DNA of 64,000 nucleotides from Cyanobium sp. M30B3. GTDB taxonomy: Bacteria > Cyanobacteriota > Cyanobacteriia > PCC-6307 > Cyanobiaceae. The stretch spans positions 1,240,001 to 1,304,000 of the forward strand of contig CP073761.1 in NCBI GenBank assembly GCA_018399015.1, written 5' to 3'. Shown here piece by piece: positions 1-8,607 of the stretch. The position numbers and the translations under genes are program-made. Numbering within the stretch: position 1 is the stretch's first letter; each line of letters opens with the position of its first letter. The notes beneath the pieces were generated by a model. It saw only the letters and a list, made by a program, of their open reading frames with translations. It ran no database searches and was not told the origin of the DNA.

Positions 1-166
1 CGAAGGATTCAACGGCCTTTGCCACCGGTTGCATCAGGCTGAAGATTCCCGGAATGTCGTCGAGGTGCCCCGCGAACGCTTCAAGCTGCTCCGGTTCGAC
101 CAATGGGAATGCAGAAGGGAAGTCGACAAGCACGTTGTCGAGATCGATGTAGAGGGTTTTCAGCAT
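1..166 (-). CDS. 5'(3')-deoxyribonucleotidase-like HAD protein, N-terminal part
   Basis: Only the first 55 codons are inside the window; the gene runs off the left edge. The protein begins MLKTLYIDLDNVLVDFPSAF. The DLDNVLVDF stretch matches the DxDxV nucleophile loop of the HAD superfamily in the form typical of the NT5C (pyrimidine 5'(3')-deoxyribonucleotidase) family, which removes phosphate from deoxynucleotides. It starts 22 bp after the core site of the attC at 189-247 and reads in the array direction, so it looks like the next cassette gene. Bacterial members are also found in phages. The assignment rests on motif I alone because the rest of the gene is not visible. Confidence 0.6.
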   Translation of the reverse strand, partial: MLKTLYIDLDNVLVDFPSAFPLVEPEQLEAFAGHLDDIPGIFSLMQPVAKAVESF

Positions 167-188
167 AGCCGGCGACGGTTCTTCTGCA

Positions 189-247
189 GTTTAACGCTCC
201 AATCAGCTGCTGGGCGAAGCCCAGTCAGCTATATTGGATTGTTCGGT
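189..247 (-). other. attC recombination site (59 bp) of the ATPase cassette
   Basis: On the minus strand it runs from inverse core ACCGAAC (247-241) to core GTTAAAC (195-189), which fits GTTRRRY exactly. The arms 199-215 and 219-237 form a near-perfect hairpin with a 3-base loop: blocks CCAAT, AGCTG and CTGGGC pair in order. Extra unpaired bases occur only on the inverse-core side, as is usual for attC. It begins directly after the stop codon of the ATPase gene and ends 22 bp before the next start codon, the normal place for an attC. Confidence 0.85.
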
Positions 248-253
248 GGCTCT

Positions 254-1555
254 TTATTCCAGGGTGTCGCTGACTTCCTCGACATGAATCCTTTCTCCTG
301 ATTCTTCGACAGTTCGCTTGAGAACTCGCCCAGCTTCTTTATCGAAGACCAGCATCGAGCGCAGGCACATTCGATACTTCGGGTCATGAAATACATAAGA
401 ATCACCCTTTGGCGAGCGCTTCAGCAAACCAGCCTCCTCCGAGGAGAGCTCAGAAAGCATTCCGCTGATATTCAAGGTACGCTCAGCAGTTGAAGCCGGA
501 AACTCTCTTCTTACAATCTCCTCAATTGAGGTGTAGCGTATTTCAGGCTCGGTGGACTGGCCAAGTGCATATAGCACCTGATTCCGTCTTCCGATACGAG
601 TCTCCCTCTCATTCATCAGATTCTCAATGACTGAATAACTATTTGAAAGCGAGTTGCTTAGCCATCGGGCATCTGCGGAGACTAATTGTTCTTCGCGAAG
701 TTCGTGATTGTGGGCTTCTGCCAAGTAAGCAAGCTCAAGGCAGTATTCATGAATGCGCTGAGGAATACGGTCGGTAACCCAAATAATATGGTTGACGATT
801 CTATCCATCGACCCGGGTTCGAAGCGGTAGTGAAGTTGTTCTTTGAATCCCCGAATTACAAGTTCTCGAGCCTGATCATGCGTAAGTCGACTTACCTCGC
901 GTAGCTCAGATAGGCGGTTGACAACAGTTTGCCTGTTGGGGGTTTGGCTAAAGTAACTGCGGACGTCACCAGGGACTCCTACAAGGAGCAACTTCACGCC
1001 ATGCCTTGCATATCGCCCATCGTCAAGCAGTATAATGAGGTTTGCCAACTCTTGCATGAGACTCTCGTTATCCCGAATTGCTTCTAGATTATCCAGTGCC
1101 AGCACAACTGTCGCCCTGCCTCCCGCCCTCTTCCGCAGCGCAATGACCAAGGCCTCAAATGGTTCCGGCTCGCCTATCTGATAATGACCTTGGTGTTCTA
1201 ATTCGCTCCCAAGTAAACCAGTAGAGAGCTTGGCCTTCTTTGTTTCGTCATATCCGACCTTTCGAGCCTCTTGTTCTCTGTTTAGTAAGTTTGTAATTTC
1301 AGCTGTAATCGATCCAAGCCTAGAGGCATTTGCAAGATTTCCGACAGCTAGATGAGCGCCAAGCTTATCAAGAACACTACGATAGAGCCAGGACTTCCCT
1401 GAGCCGCTCTCGCCGTGAATCAAGATATTAGTGTTCTGGCGCAAAAACCGATTCAATTGAGTCTCTAGCTCTGGGCGATCTACATACATCGCCGGATTTA
1501 CTTCCGACCGACGAGGAGTCCAAACCACCTCCGGCTCAATACGCCTAAGCGCCAT
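254..1555 (-). CDS. AAA/STAND-type ATPase in an integron cassette
   Basis: The product is a 433-residue soluble protein. It has a Walker A motif GESGSGKS near residue 50 and a Walker B-like strand VVLALDN near residue 150, followed by LLVGVPGD and IPQRIHEYC stretches that resemble ORC1/CDC6-like AAA proteins with a C-terminal winged-helix region. A PAMYVDRPELE segment just before the P-loop is typical of AAA_16/AAA_22-like ATPases. The start is the ATG at 1555; a TTG two codons upstream is also in frame. attC sites lie on both sides (189-247 and 1597-1686), so this is the only gene of its cassette. Codon use is AT-richer than in the housekeeping genes. The biological role is unknown; similar ATPases occur in defence and conflict systems, but nothing here shows that directly. 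Confidence 0.7.
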   Translation of the reverse strand: MALRRIEPEVVWTPRRSEVNPAMYVDRPELETQLNRFLRQNTNILIHGESGSGKSWLYRSVLDKLGAHLAVGNLANASRLGSITAEITNLLNREQEARKVGYDETKKAKLSTGLLGSELEHQGHYQIGEPEPFEALVIALRKRAGGRATVVLALDNLEAIRDNESLMQELANLIILLDDGRYARHGVKLLLVGVPGDVRSYFSQTPNRQTVVNRLSELREVSRLTHDQARELVIRGFKEQLHYRFEPGSMDRIVNHIIWVTDRIPQRIHEYCLELAYLAEAHNHELREEQLVSADARWLSNSLSNSYSVIENLMNERETRIGRRNQVLYALGQSTEPEIRYTSIEEIVRREFPASTAERTLNISGMLSELSSEEAGLLKRSPKGDSYVFHDPKYRMCLRSMLVFDKEAGRVLKRTVEESGERIHVEEVSDTLE

Positions 1556-1596
1556 GACCAACTCTTACATTGCATCCTGGGACAAGTCTAGTGCAC

Positions 1597-1686
1597 ACCG
1601 AACGCTGCCCTTGAGCGGCAGGCAAGGCTTGTATGCCGGAGCAAGATACCTTGAGGAAGCCTGTCCACTCGAGGGGCTTGTTAGAC
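1597..1686 (-). other. attC recombination site of the reversed-gene cassette
   Basis: On the minus strand it runs from inverse core GTCTAAC (1686-1680) to core GTTCGGT (1603-1597). The core departs from GTTRRRY at one base. Arms 1607-1623 and 1659-1677 pair almost completely, with two extrahelical bases on the inverse-core arm, which sets the orientation. Read on the minus strand, this sequence is open in one frame and gives peptide text of the SNKPLEWTG...GSVRC type. I recall such text from many falsely called small proteins, which fits a dispersed non-coding attC family. Confidence 0.8.
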
Positions 1687-1824
1687 GACATTTGTATGCG
1701 GAATGGGCTTGTCGCGTAAGTGGACAATTGCATGATCGCCGCCAAGCGCCTATCTTGATACCTCTGCCTGTGCATTAAAACACAGCAGGCTTTACGCCAA
1801 TCAGCCATTCGCACCATTGACACC

Positions 1825-2388
1825 ATGAATTCTAGCTCAGATGGTAGAGAAAACCTGGTTGAAGAGGCAAGGGAGAAGGCCGCCGCTGAGATCCACGAAC
1901 GAGCAAGGCTTTACTCAGAGTCCCGAATCTACAGGCTCGACAATCAATATCTTGATGAGCGACAAAGAGTTGATGTCGAAATGTGGTTTGTTACTCCAGT
2001 GGAGCTTTTCTATGTCGGAATTGGAATATTATTGCTTTTGAAGCAGGCACTATTGACCTCAATCCTCATATCGACGATCTTCTCTATCGCGCTTATGGAG
2101 TATTTCTTTTGGAATCCGAACAGCGGCTTGTTCTATCCATATCATCGCGCAGTTCTCAAAGTAGTGAAAGGCCATGTTCTCACGCTGTCCCTATTACTAT
2201 GCTCTGTGCTTGTCGCCGGGTCCCCGTGGTGGGCTGCCCTCATTATAGCCTCTATTTATCTTTTGACTGCATTTAGTCCGTCAATCGTCTCGTCGGTTAT
2301 TCTGCATGGAAATAGGATGCATCCCAAGTATGAATTCGCGAAAAGGAGATTTAACCTCCAATACCCTTGGGACTCAATGGGCTTCTAA
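1825..2388 (+). CDS. Hypothetical multi-pass membrane protein, reversed within its cassette
   Basis: The protein is 187 residues long and matches no family I recognise. An N-terminal hydrophilic helix of about 55 residues, rich in Glu, Arg and Ala, is followed by about four hydrophobic segments in two pairs (near residues 55-90 and 110-155). A basic C-terminal tail ends the protein. It is the only gene in the array on the plus strand, so it would need its own promoter, for which the 140 bp between the attC and the ATG leave room. Its TAA stop codon lies inside the core box of the attC at 2383-2468, so the gene ends exactly at the cassette boundary. The composition is AT-rich like its neighbours. 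Confidence 0.65.
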   Translation: MNSSSDGRENLVEEAREKAAAEIHERARLYSESRIYRLDNQYLDERQRVDVEMWFVTPVELFYVGIGILLLLKQALLTSILISTIFSIALMEYFFWNPNSGLFYPYHRAVLKVVKGHVLTLSLLLCSVLVAGSPWWAALIIASIYLLTAFSPSIVSSVILHGNRMHPKYEFAKRRFNLQYPWDSMGF

Positions 2389-2468
2389 CGCCATGATCAG
2401 AAGCGGGGAATAGACTTGGGCCGTTGAAGGCAACCTCGGCTCCCGTCTTTGGCATCTTGATGTTAGCC
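2383..2468 (-). other. attC-like site of the AbiTii cassette
   Basis: On the minus strand the inverse core is GGCTAAC (2468-2462) and the core is GTTAGAA (2389-2383). The stem is imperfect; the best part pairs 2413-2423 with 2437-2447. Support comes from two matches. The inverse core complements the seven bases GTTAGCC at the right boundary (3467-3461). The core shares GTTAGA with the complement of the next attC's inverse core. The hairpin is weaker than in the other two sites, so confidence is lower. Confidence 0.6.
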
Positions 2469-2491
2469 TGTTCAGCATAAGCTGAAGTCAT

Positions 2492-3409
2492 CTATTTTAA
2501 TCCATAATACGATATGATTGCCTCTGATAGCAGCTTGCTTGCAGCACCAACTCCAATAGACTTTCCAATTGGCCATGCTCCGCTGAGGGCTTTTGACGCC
2601 ATCTTCCCAATCCAGTCACTTATGCGCTGACCCAGGGAACCGTCTGGAGCGATCCTAGGCTCCAAAGATACGGCTTCTCTTAAATCTGCCAAGTCATCTT
2701 CTTGCACCCCTTGCTTGGACAACTTTCTAATCAGATCTTCAATGTCTCCCTGCCCTACAGTCATCGTAAGATCTTGTTTCAAGCTTGATTTAGACACGTT
2801 ACCAAGGACGCCTTGAAAGTTGTGGATGTTAATGGTTGGAGTTGAAATTGCCTTTTCCTTTTCTTCCTTTGAGAAAACAATCCCGTTGCCTAGAATTCCC
2901 TGACTCTCAAGTTCCAATGACCAGGTGAGGATCCTTGTCCTAACCGCATCAATTACCATGCTCGCTTTATTTGGTGAGAGCTTGCGCACAGGTGGAAGCT
3001 GCCCTCGGTCACCCTGTGATTCAAGCAAGAAGGCCTCTTGTTCATAGGAAAGAGGTACGTTGATATAACTCGACTCTTTGGTGAGACTTGTTGCCAATGA
3101 TTGAAGATTCTCAATTGTATCTCTTAACTCTACATTGCACAAGGCATCGGTGGTTTCCGAGTCGCTTATATAAATAGGTATGAGTCCGTGATATGGATTT
3201 TTAAGCTTAAGCTCGGCTCGGGCTTTCCGATAGTCAGGCACTTCGGCGTGGATGCCATATCCATTTAGTTCGAGTTCAATCCATTGTCTGAATTCGTCAA
3301 GGCCCAGCTTAGTTGCAACCAAAAGCGCTTTGCGCAGTAGATCAGAAATGTCATATGCCTTTTCCGTGGCCATGATCTGTAGCTGCAAGACTATTGATTC
3401 ATTTTCCAT
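2492..3409 (-). CDS. AbiTii-domain protein, probable abortive-infection or anti-phage factor
   Basis: The protein has 305 residues. Its first 60 residues carry the AbiTii signature as I know it: a short helix, then SDLLRKALLVATKLGLDEF and WIELELNGY. The middle region contains a TPTINIHNFQGVLGNV segment of the kind often found before effector domains in defence proteins. The C-terminal part has a weakly hydrophobic, Gly/Ala-rich stretch (KSIGVGAASKLLSEAIISYYG) that could insert in or touch a membrane. AbiTii is known from bacterial abortive-infection proteins; the exact mechanism is not settled. The gene sits alone in a cassette, between the attC at 2383-2468 and a core site at 3461-3467. The ATG at 3409 is preferred over the in-frame TTG just before it. 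Confidence 0.7.
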   Translation of the reverse strand: MENESIVLQLQIMATEKAYDISDLLRKALLVATKLGLDEFRQWIELELNGYGIHAEVPDYRKARAELKLKNPYHGLIPIYISDSETTDALCNVELRDTIENLQSLATSLTKESSYINVPLSYEQEAFLLESQGDRGQLPPVRKLSPNKASMVIDAVRTRILTWSLELESQGILGNGIVFSKEEKEKAISTPTINIHNFQGVLGNVSKSSLKQDLTMTVGQGDIEDLIRKLSKQGVQEDDLADLREAVSLEPRIAPDGSLGQRISDWIGKMASKALSGAWPIGKSIGVGAASKLLSEAIISYYGLK

Positions 3410-3460
3410 CAACGAGCTGAACGACGGTGGAGTTCAATCATACTTGGCATCGTCTGAGCT

Positions 3461-3467
3461 GGCTAAC
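3461..3467 (-). other. Integron core site GTTAGCC at the right edge of the array
   Basis: The minus-strand heptamer GTTAGCC lies 52 bp upstream of the AbiTii start codon. It equals the complement of the inverse core of that cassette's attC (GGCTAAC at 2468-2462). It therefore marks where the AbiTii cassette was inserted. I could not see a proper attC hairpin on its right side, so it could be the remnant of an attI or of a decayed attC. Confidence 0.5.
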
Positions 3468-3602
3468 TAGCTCTTCGTTGGTTCTGCAAACCACTCTGCT
3501 CGCCGGCTCCCTTTCCGTAGAACACGCCCGTTGTCCACTCAATAGAAAGGCGAGAGCCGCCGCAGTAGTTACAGGCTGCTGTCGTTTTCACCGCGGCAAC
3601 CT

Positions 3603-3628
3603 GGTGGTTCACGGACCCGTGAACCACC
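3603..3628 (-). terminator. Perfect 12-bp inverted repeat downstream of nrdJ
   Basis: GGTGGTTCACGG and CCGTGAACCACC are separated by two bases. The repeat lies 25-50 bp after the nrdJ stop codon and may form the hairpin ending nrdJ transcription. No T-rich run follows on the minus strand, so it is not a standard intrinsic terminator and could instead be a protein-binding palindrome. Confidence 0.45.
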
Positions 3629-3652
3629 CCGGCATAGGCAGCCTCATCCCAC

Positions 3653-6085
3653 TCACACCTCCGGCTTCGCCAGCGGCAGCAGGCACTTGTCCGAATCACA
3701 CCCGGCTGGGCCAGCTTCCATCAGTTCGCCGCGGTCGTAGCGGGCCAGGGCTTCGAAGAAGTCCGCCGTGCGGCGGCGGCCTTCCACCTCCTGGTGCAGT
3801 CGTTCGTAGGTGGCCTTGTCGATCGGTTCGAACGGCAGCCGCGGGAAGGTGGCGTTGGCATCGAAGCGGGCCAGCAGCGCCGCTGAGATGTAGCCGAAGC
3901 CCTCCTCGATCGCCTCGTGGATCTTGTGGGCCAGTGGTTCGATCTCGTTCTCGCGGAACTCAATGGTCGCGCTGGTGTTGTGGGCGGTGTAGTGCCGCTG
4001 CACCTGCATGTAGAAGTCGAACTGGGCCAGCGCCGAGAAGTTGTTGATCTCCACCGTGTCGGCACCCGGCAGGTTCGCCCAGCTCACCTCCGTGGGGATC
4101 TCCACCAGCCACTCGCTGCAGCGCGGATCGAACGGATCATCCAGCAGCCGCCCCTGGTCGTCCTTGTCGCTCTGGCTCGGCACGATCGTGTAGCCGTAGT
4201 CCATGCAGGCCAGCGCCACCGGATCGTTCTTGCGGAAGGTGATGCGGCGGATGAAGCGCTGCGCCTTGGGCGGATGCCAGCCCGGGCTGGCGCCGGTGAG
4301 CAGGCTCTTTGTGCCCGCCGGTTGCACCGTGGTGCAGCGATTCGGCCGGCGGATGCCGTGGCGGTCGCAGTACTCACCCACCGCCTCGTGCACGATCCGC
4401 TTCCAGCGCTGCAGGTAGTCGGCCTCGCGGGCCTTGAACGCCCGGCCCTCCTCCGAATCGGGCCGGCCCGCCTCCCACCAGTTCAGCCACGGCGTGCCGA
4501 AGGCATGCACGAAGAAGTCGAACAGGCCGGTGAAGCTCACGCCCACGATCGGATCCCAGGCCCGGCTCTGGCGGTAGCGCTCCACCTCGAAGTCGTGATT
4601 CAGCAGGCAGGCCACGGCGATCGCGCCGGCGCGGAAGGCGTCCTCCTGGGCCTGGAAATCGGTGGGATGGATCTGGTTGAGGTGGATCTCCGCCAGGTTG
4701 CAGTGGAAGTCGGCGCCGAGGATCTCGCCGCAGGGGTTCAGCCCGTAGCGGCCCAGGCGGTGCTCCAGTTCATCGGCCTCCAGGCCGGGGTGGTGCAGCT
4801 TCAGCCACTGCGCCGCCTGCTCGCGGCCCTGGTCGCAGTAGATGCCCACAAACTCCTCGCGCAGCTCGGGGGTGGGCAGCAGGTCGGCATTGGAGCGGGC
4901 GATCGCCTCGGGGGCGAACTGGATCGCGCCCTCGCCGCTCTGGAACTGCTTGGTCACCGCCTCCAGCACCGTGTCCCAATCCGGGCGGGTGTGGAACACG
5001 CGGGTGTGGTTGGCCATCCGCAGGGCGTCGCGCTCCGGGTCGATGCGCCAGTTGCCCTCGCTGTCCTGTTGCCAGAGGTTGTCCTTGGCGCCCGCCGCCG
5101 ATGAATCCTCCGCGGCGAACTGGCGCATGCCGGCGCTGCGGCGGATGTTGCCGGCCACGATCGTGACCGCCGCCTCATCGATCAGCAGGCAGCACTCCAC
5201 CGAGCTGAGCTGGCGACCCTGGGCCTTGTTGAGGATCTGGGCCACCCGGCCGTAGAGGTCTTTCAGCTTCACCGGGTTGGCCATGCCGCCGAAGCCCTTC
5301 AGGGTTTCGCCCACCGGCCGCACATCCGAGAGATCCACGCTGATCTCGATCGGCGCGCTGGCGTCGAAGCGCTCGTCGCTGCTGAGCTCCAGCAGCAGCT
5401 GGTAGCTGTCCACCCAGCCGCGGCGCGTGTCGCCCACCTTCACCGCCACCCGTTGGCCGTCAACCGTGTGGGTGGTGGCCTGCTGGCGCTGGCCCGCCGG
5501 GGTGACGCCGATATCGGCCACGCTCACGATCTCCAGCCGGTTGCGCACCGCCGGCAGCTTCTCGATCAGCCGCGGCTCAATGATGGCGCCGGTGCCGCAG
5601 CCCATCATCGCCAGGTCCATCATCAGCCCGAAGGCCTCCCAGTCCACCAGGTTGGTGGAGGTGCAGTTGTAGGCGCCGCTGAAGTTGTGGCGCTGCTCGA
5701 TCCAGGGCGTGCCGCCGATCCACAGCCAGCGCCCCGAGGGCAGCGCCTTCTGCTCCAGCTGCATCCGCCGCAGCAGCTCCACCTCCGCCTCGCTGAGGTG
5801 GCCCAGCTGGCGCAGGCCGCCCAGGTTGCGTTCCGCCACCTGCCGCCAGCTCTCGCGGCCCGCCTCCTGGCGGCGCGAATAGGTGCGGTAAAACACCGGG
5901 TTGGCCGCCGGCGCGGTGGCGGGGAAGTCGCCGGCTGCTGATCGGACCGCTGCAGCGGCGCTGTCGCTGCCCAGGCCGCCGCTGCCGTCGGCGTTGGACC
6001 GCACGGCAGACGTGGCGGCGGGGCTGGCGGTGGGCCGCTGGGCGGAGAGGGTCACCGGCGATTCATCCAGGAGTTGGCGCACCAT
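3653..6085 (-). CDS. nrdJ: Adenosylcobalamin-dependent (class II) ribonucleoside-triphosphate reductase, monomeric type
   Basis: The enzyme makes deoxyribonucleotides from ribonucleotides with a vitamin B12 radical and no oxygen requirement. The 810-residue protein resembles the monomeric Lactobacillus leichmannii enzyme. A cysteine in YNCTSTNL near residue 141 and a second in FHCNL near residue 463 would form the active-site disulfide. NPCGEIL near residue 450 holds the thiyl cysteine. A C-terminal CDSDKC pair would re-reduce the active site. About 60 low-complexity Ala/Ser/Pro residues precede the conserved part, so the start (ATG at 6085) could lie further inside. No cobalamin riboswitch is evident in the 91 bp shared with the divergent methyltransferase gene. 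Picocyanobacteria commonly rely on this enzyme. Confidence 0.95.
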   Translation of the reverse strand: MVRQLLDESPVTLSAQRPTASPAATSAVRSNADGSGGLGSDSAAAAVRSAAGDFPATAPAANPVFYRTYSRRQEAGRESWRQVAERNLGGLRQLGHLSEAEVELLRRMQLEQKALPSGRWLWIGGTPWIEQRHNFSGAYNCTSTNLVDWEAFGLMMDLAMMGCGTGAIIEPRLIEKLPAVRNRLEIVSVADIGVTPAGQRQQATTHTVDGQRVAVKVGDTRRGWVDSYQLLLELSSDERFDASAPIEISVDLSDVRPVGETLKGFGGMANPVKLKDLYGRVAQILNKAQGRQLSSVECCLLIDEAAVTIVAGNIRRSAGMRQFAAEDSSAAGAKDNLWQQDSEGNWRIDPERDALRMANHTRVFHTRPDWDTVLEAVTKQFQSGEGAIQFAPEAIARSNADLLPTPELREEFVGIYCDQGREQAAQWLKLHHPGLEADELEHRLGRYGLNPCGEILGADFHCNLAEIHLNQIHPTDFQAQEDAFRAGAIAVACLLNHDFEVERYRQSRAWDPIVGVSFTGLFDFFVHAFGTPWLNWWEAGRPDSEEGRAFKAREADYLQRWKRIVHEAVGEYCDRHGIRRPNRCTTVQPAGTKSLLTGASPGWHPPKAQRFIRRITFRKNDPVALACMDYGYTIVPSQSDKDDQGRLLDDPFDPRCSEWLVEIPTEVSWANLPGADTVEINNFSALAQFDFYMQVQRHYTAHNTSATIEFRENEIEPLAHKIHEAIEEGFGYISAALLARFDANATFPRLPFEPIDKATYERLHQEVEGRRRTADFFEALARYDRGELMEAGPAGCDSDKCLLPLAKPEV

Positions 6086-6176
6086 AACGCCAGGGATGGG
6101 GGTTGCAAGACGCCATTGCCACCAGTGGCGGTGGTTGCCCGCCGCTCGCCAGAGTGGGACCCGCCTTCCCGCTGCC

Positions 6177-6869
6177 ATGGCCCTGCCGCGCACCCCCGAG
6201 CCCGAACTGATGGACGGGGCCGAGCAGGTGGCGGCCTACGCCGCCGCCGATTTCCATGCCTCCGACCAGGCGATGGTGGAGCGCCTGGCCCACCTCTGCG
6301 GCGACGACCCCGGCCCGCGGCTGGCCGACCTGGGCTGCGGCCCCGGCAACATCAGCTTCCTGCTGGCCCGCCGCTTTCCCCAGGCCTCTGTGCTCGGGCT
6401 CGATGGCGCCCCGCGCATGCTGCGCATCGCCGAGCAGCGGCTGGCGGCCGAGCCCGCCCTGGCCGGCCGGCTCCACGTCCAGGAAGCTCTTTTGCCCCTG
6501 CCGGAGTCAGCGCCCCTGCCTGCCGGCTTCCGGGCAGGCGGTTTCAGCGCTGTCGTCAGCAACAGCCTGCTGCACCACCTCCACGAGCCCCTGGGCCTCT
6601 GGCAGGCGGCGGTCCAGCTCGCCGCCCCGGGCGCCTTTGTGTATGTGCAGGACCTGCGCCGTCCCCCCAGCGCCGAGGCCGTGGAGGCCCAGGTGGCCGC
6701 CTCCATGGCCGATGCCCCCGAGGTGCTGCGCCACGATTACCGCGCCTCCCTGCACGCCGCCTTCACCCCGGCCGAGGTGGCCGATCAGCTGCGCCAGGCC
6801 GGTCTGGCCGGGCTGCGGGTGGAGCCTCTCGGCGCGTGCTACCTGGAGGTGTGGGGCCGCTTGCCCTGA
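6177..6869 (+). CDS. Class I SAM-dependent methyltransferase
   Basis: The 230-residue protein has a standard Rossmann methyltransferase core. Motif I is [19 protein letters not shown] near residue 50, motif II is [15 protein letters not shown], and a [13 protein letters not shown] segment (motif IV region) is typical of the UbiE/Methyltransf_11/25 group. The substrate cannot be read from the sequence. It is divergent from nrdJ and lies 35 bp upstream of prfC on the same strand, so the two may be co-transcribed. Confidence 0.85.
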   Translation: MALPRTPEPELMDGAEQVAAYAAADFHASDQAMVERLAHLCGDDPGPRLADLGCGPGNISFLLARRFPQASVLGLDGAPRMLRIAEQRLAAEPALAGRLHVQEALLPLPESAPLPAGFRAGGFSAVVSNSLLHHLHEPLGLWQAAVQLAAPGAFVYVQDLRRPPSAEAVEAQVAASMADAPEVLRHDYRASLHAAFTPAEVADQLRQAGLAGLRVEPLGACYLEVWGRLP

Positions 6870-6904
6870 CCTGGGGCCCTGGGCTGTTCTGCCAGGCTGT
6901 GGCC

Positions 6905-8548
6905 ATGACCAGCAGCACCGCCCCCAGCTCCCCCGAACTCGCCGCCCTGGCTGACGCCGTGGCCCGGCGCCGCAACTTCGCGATCATTTCCCACCCCGAC
7001 GCGGGCAAGACCACCCTCACCGAAAAACTGCTGCTCTACGGCGGTGCCATCCAGCAGGCCGGTGCCGTCAAGGCCAAGGGGGAGCAGCGCAAGGTGACCT
7101 CCGACTGGATGGAGCTGGAGAAACAGCGCGGCATCTCGATCACCTCCACCGTGCTGCAGTTCGACTACTCAGGCAGCACGATCAACCTGCTCGACACCCC
7201 CGGCCACCAGGACTTCTCGGAAGACACCTACCGGACGCTTGCCGCCGCCGACAACGCGGTGATGCTCGAAGACGCCGCCAAGGGCCTCGAACCCCAGACC
7301 CGCAAGTTGTTCGAGGTCTGCCGCATGCGGCAGATTCCGATCTTCACCTTCATCAACAAGATGGACCGGCCGGGCCGCGAGCCCCTCGAGCTGCTCGATG
7401 AGATCGAGCAGGAGCTGGGGCTGGCCTGCTGGCCGGTGAACTGGCCGATCGGCAGCGGCGATCGCTTCCGCGGCGTGATCGACCGCCGCAGCCACGAGCT
7501 GATCCTGTTCGAGCGGGCCGAGCGGGGCCGCCAGAGCGAGGAGAAGCGTCTCTCGGTGCAGGAGGCCCGCGAATCCGGCGCCGTGGAACCCGACCTCCTG
7601 GATCAGGCCCTGGAGGAGCTGGAGTTGCTGGAGGGCGCCGGTGCCGACCTCGACCTGGAGCTGGTGCACGGCGGTGAGCTCAGTCCGGTGTTCTTCGGCT
7701 CGGCCATGACCAACTTCGGCGTGCGGCCCTTTCTCGATGCCTTCCTGGAGCTGGCCCAGAAACCGATCGCCCGCGCCAGCAGCGCCGGGGCGATTGAGCC
7801 GGTGGCGCCCGGCTTCAGCGGCTTTGTGTTCAAGTTGCAGGCCAACATGGACCCCCGCCACCGCGACCGGGTGGCCTTCGTGCGCGTCTGCAGCGGCAGG
7901 TTTGAAAAGGACATGGCGGTGCAGCACGCCCGCACCGGCCGCACCATCCGCCTGTCGCGGCCCCAGAAACTGTTCGGCCAGGACCGCGAGGTGGTGGACG
8001 ACGCCTACCCCGGCGACGTGATCGGCCTCAACAACCCGGGTGTGTTCGCCATCGGCGACACCCTCTATGTGGGGCCCCGCCTGGAGTACGAGGGCATCCC
8101 CTGCTTCAGCCCGGAGATCTTCGCCTGGCTGCGCAATCCCAACCCCTCAGCCTTCAAGAACTTCCGCAAGGGGGTGAACGAGCTGCGCGAGGAGGGGGCC
8201 GTGCAGATCCTCTACGACACCGACGAGAGCAAGCGCGACCCGATCCTGGCCGCCGTGGGCCAGCTGCAGCTGGAGGTGGTGCAGTACCGCCTCGAGAACG
8301 AATACGGCGTGCAGACCCGCCTGGAGCCCCTGGGCTTCTCCGTGGCCCGCTGGGTGGTGGGCGGCTGGGCTGAGCTGGAGAAGGTGGGGCGGATCTTCAA
8401 CTGCAAGACCGTGCGCGATGCCTGGAACCGGCCCGTGCTGCTGTTCAAGAACGACTGGAACCTGGGCCAGCTGCGCGACGACCATCCCGAGCTGGAGCTC
8501 AGCGCCGTGGCGCCGGTGGTGAGTGGGGTGGAGCCGATCAGCCTCTAG
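6905..8548 (+). CDS. prfC: Peptide chain release factor 3
   Basis: RF3 is a GTPase that recycles release factors 1 and 2 from the ribosome after peptide release. The 547-residue length fits the family. G1 is [12 protein letters not shown] near residue 25, G3 is [14 protein letters not shown] and G4 is [10 protein letters not shown]. These DTPGHQDF and NKMDRPGR forms separate RF3 from EF-G. The C-terminal part contains [18 protein letters not shown], also typical of RF3. The ATG at 6905 was chosen because the conserved N-terminus begins directly after it. Confidence 0.95.
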   Translation: MTSSTAPSSPELAALADAVARRRNFAIISHPDAGKTTLTEKLLLYGGAIQQAGAVKAKGEQRKVTSDWMELEKQRGISITSTVLQFDYSGSTINLLDTPGHQDFSEDTYRTLAAADNAVMLEDAAKGLEPQTRKLFEVCRMRQIPIFTFINKMDRPGREPLELLDEIEQELGLACWPVNWPIGSGDRFRGVIDRRSHELILFERAERGRQSEEKRLSVQEARESGAVEPDLLDQALEELELLEGAGADLDLELVHGGELSPVFFGSAMTNFGVRPFLDAFLELAQKPIARASSAGAIEPVAPGFSGFVFKLQANMDPRHRDRVAFVRVCSGRFEKDMAVQHARTGRTIRLSRPQKLFGQDREVVDDAYPGDVIGLNNPGVFAIGDTLYVGPRLEYEGIPCFSPEIFAWLRNPNPSAFKNFRKGVNELREEGAVQILYDTDESKRDPILAAVGQLQLEVVQYRLENEYGVQTRLEPLGFSVARWVVGGWAELEKVGRIFNCKTVRDAWNRPVLLFKNDWNLGQLRDDHPELELSAVAPVVSGVEPISL

Positions 8549-8607
8549 GCAGAGCCACACTTGCTCGCCGGCCGCGCCAGGATGGAATGTAACGATCCAT
8601 CACGGCG

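Larger units (their letters stand above)
1..3467 (-). mobile_element. Integron gene-cassette array without visible integrase (CALIN-like)
   Basis: Three attC-like sites in the same (minus) orientation separate four gene units: an incomplete one (<1-194), an ATPase cassette (195-1602), a cassette with a reversed membrane-protein gene (1603-2388) and an AbiTii cassette (2389-3466). For each of the three complete cassettes, the inverse core (R'') of its own attC is complementary to the core bases at its 5' boundary: GTTCGGTG with CACCGAAC, GTTAGA with TCTAAC, GTTAGCC with GGCTAAC. This is the pattern expected of cassettes excised and inserted by an integron integrase. The stretch is clearly AT-richer than the rest of the window and I saw no HIP1 octamer in it. 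No intI-like reading frame lies between 3467 and nrdJ, where the platform would be expected for this orientation, so the integrase is lost or lies outside the window to the left. Confidence 0.75.

Noticed and set aside
1545-1826. A 93-codon minus-strand frame containing an SNKPLEWTG-type peptide
   Set aside because: It spans the attC at 1597-1686. The peptide text comes from the recombination site itself; such frames are often called as genes by mistake. No start context or protein-like pattern supports coding.
3467-3600. A possible fourth attC made of CTACTGCGGCGGCTCTC and GGGAGCCGGCGAGCAGAG on the minus strand
   Set aside because: The arms pair only in part and about 24 extra bases separate them from the core site. 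This is outside the normal attC form, so it is mentioned only as an unresolved boundary.
6086-6176. Cobalamin riboswitch upstream of the B12-dependent reductase
   Set aside because: The 91-bp divergent gap is too short for a complete riboswitch and no B12-box-like sequence was seen.
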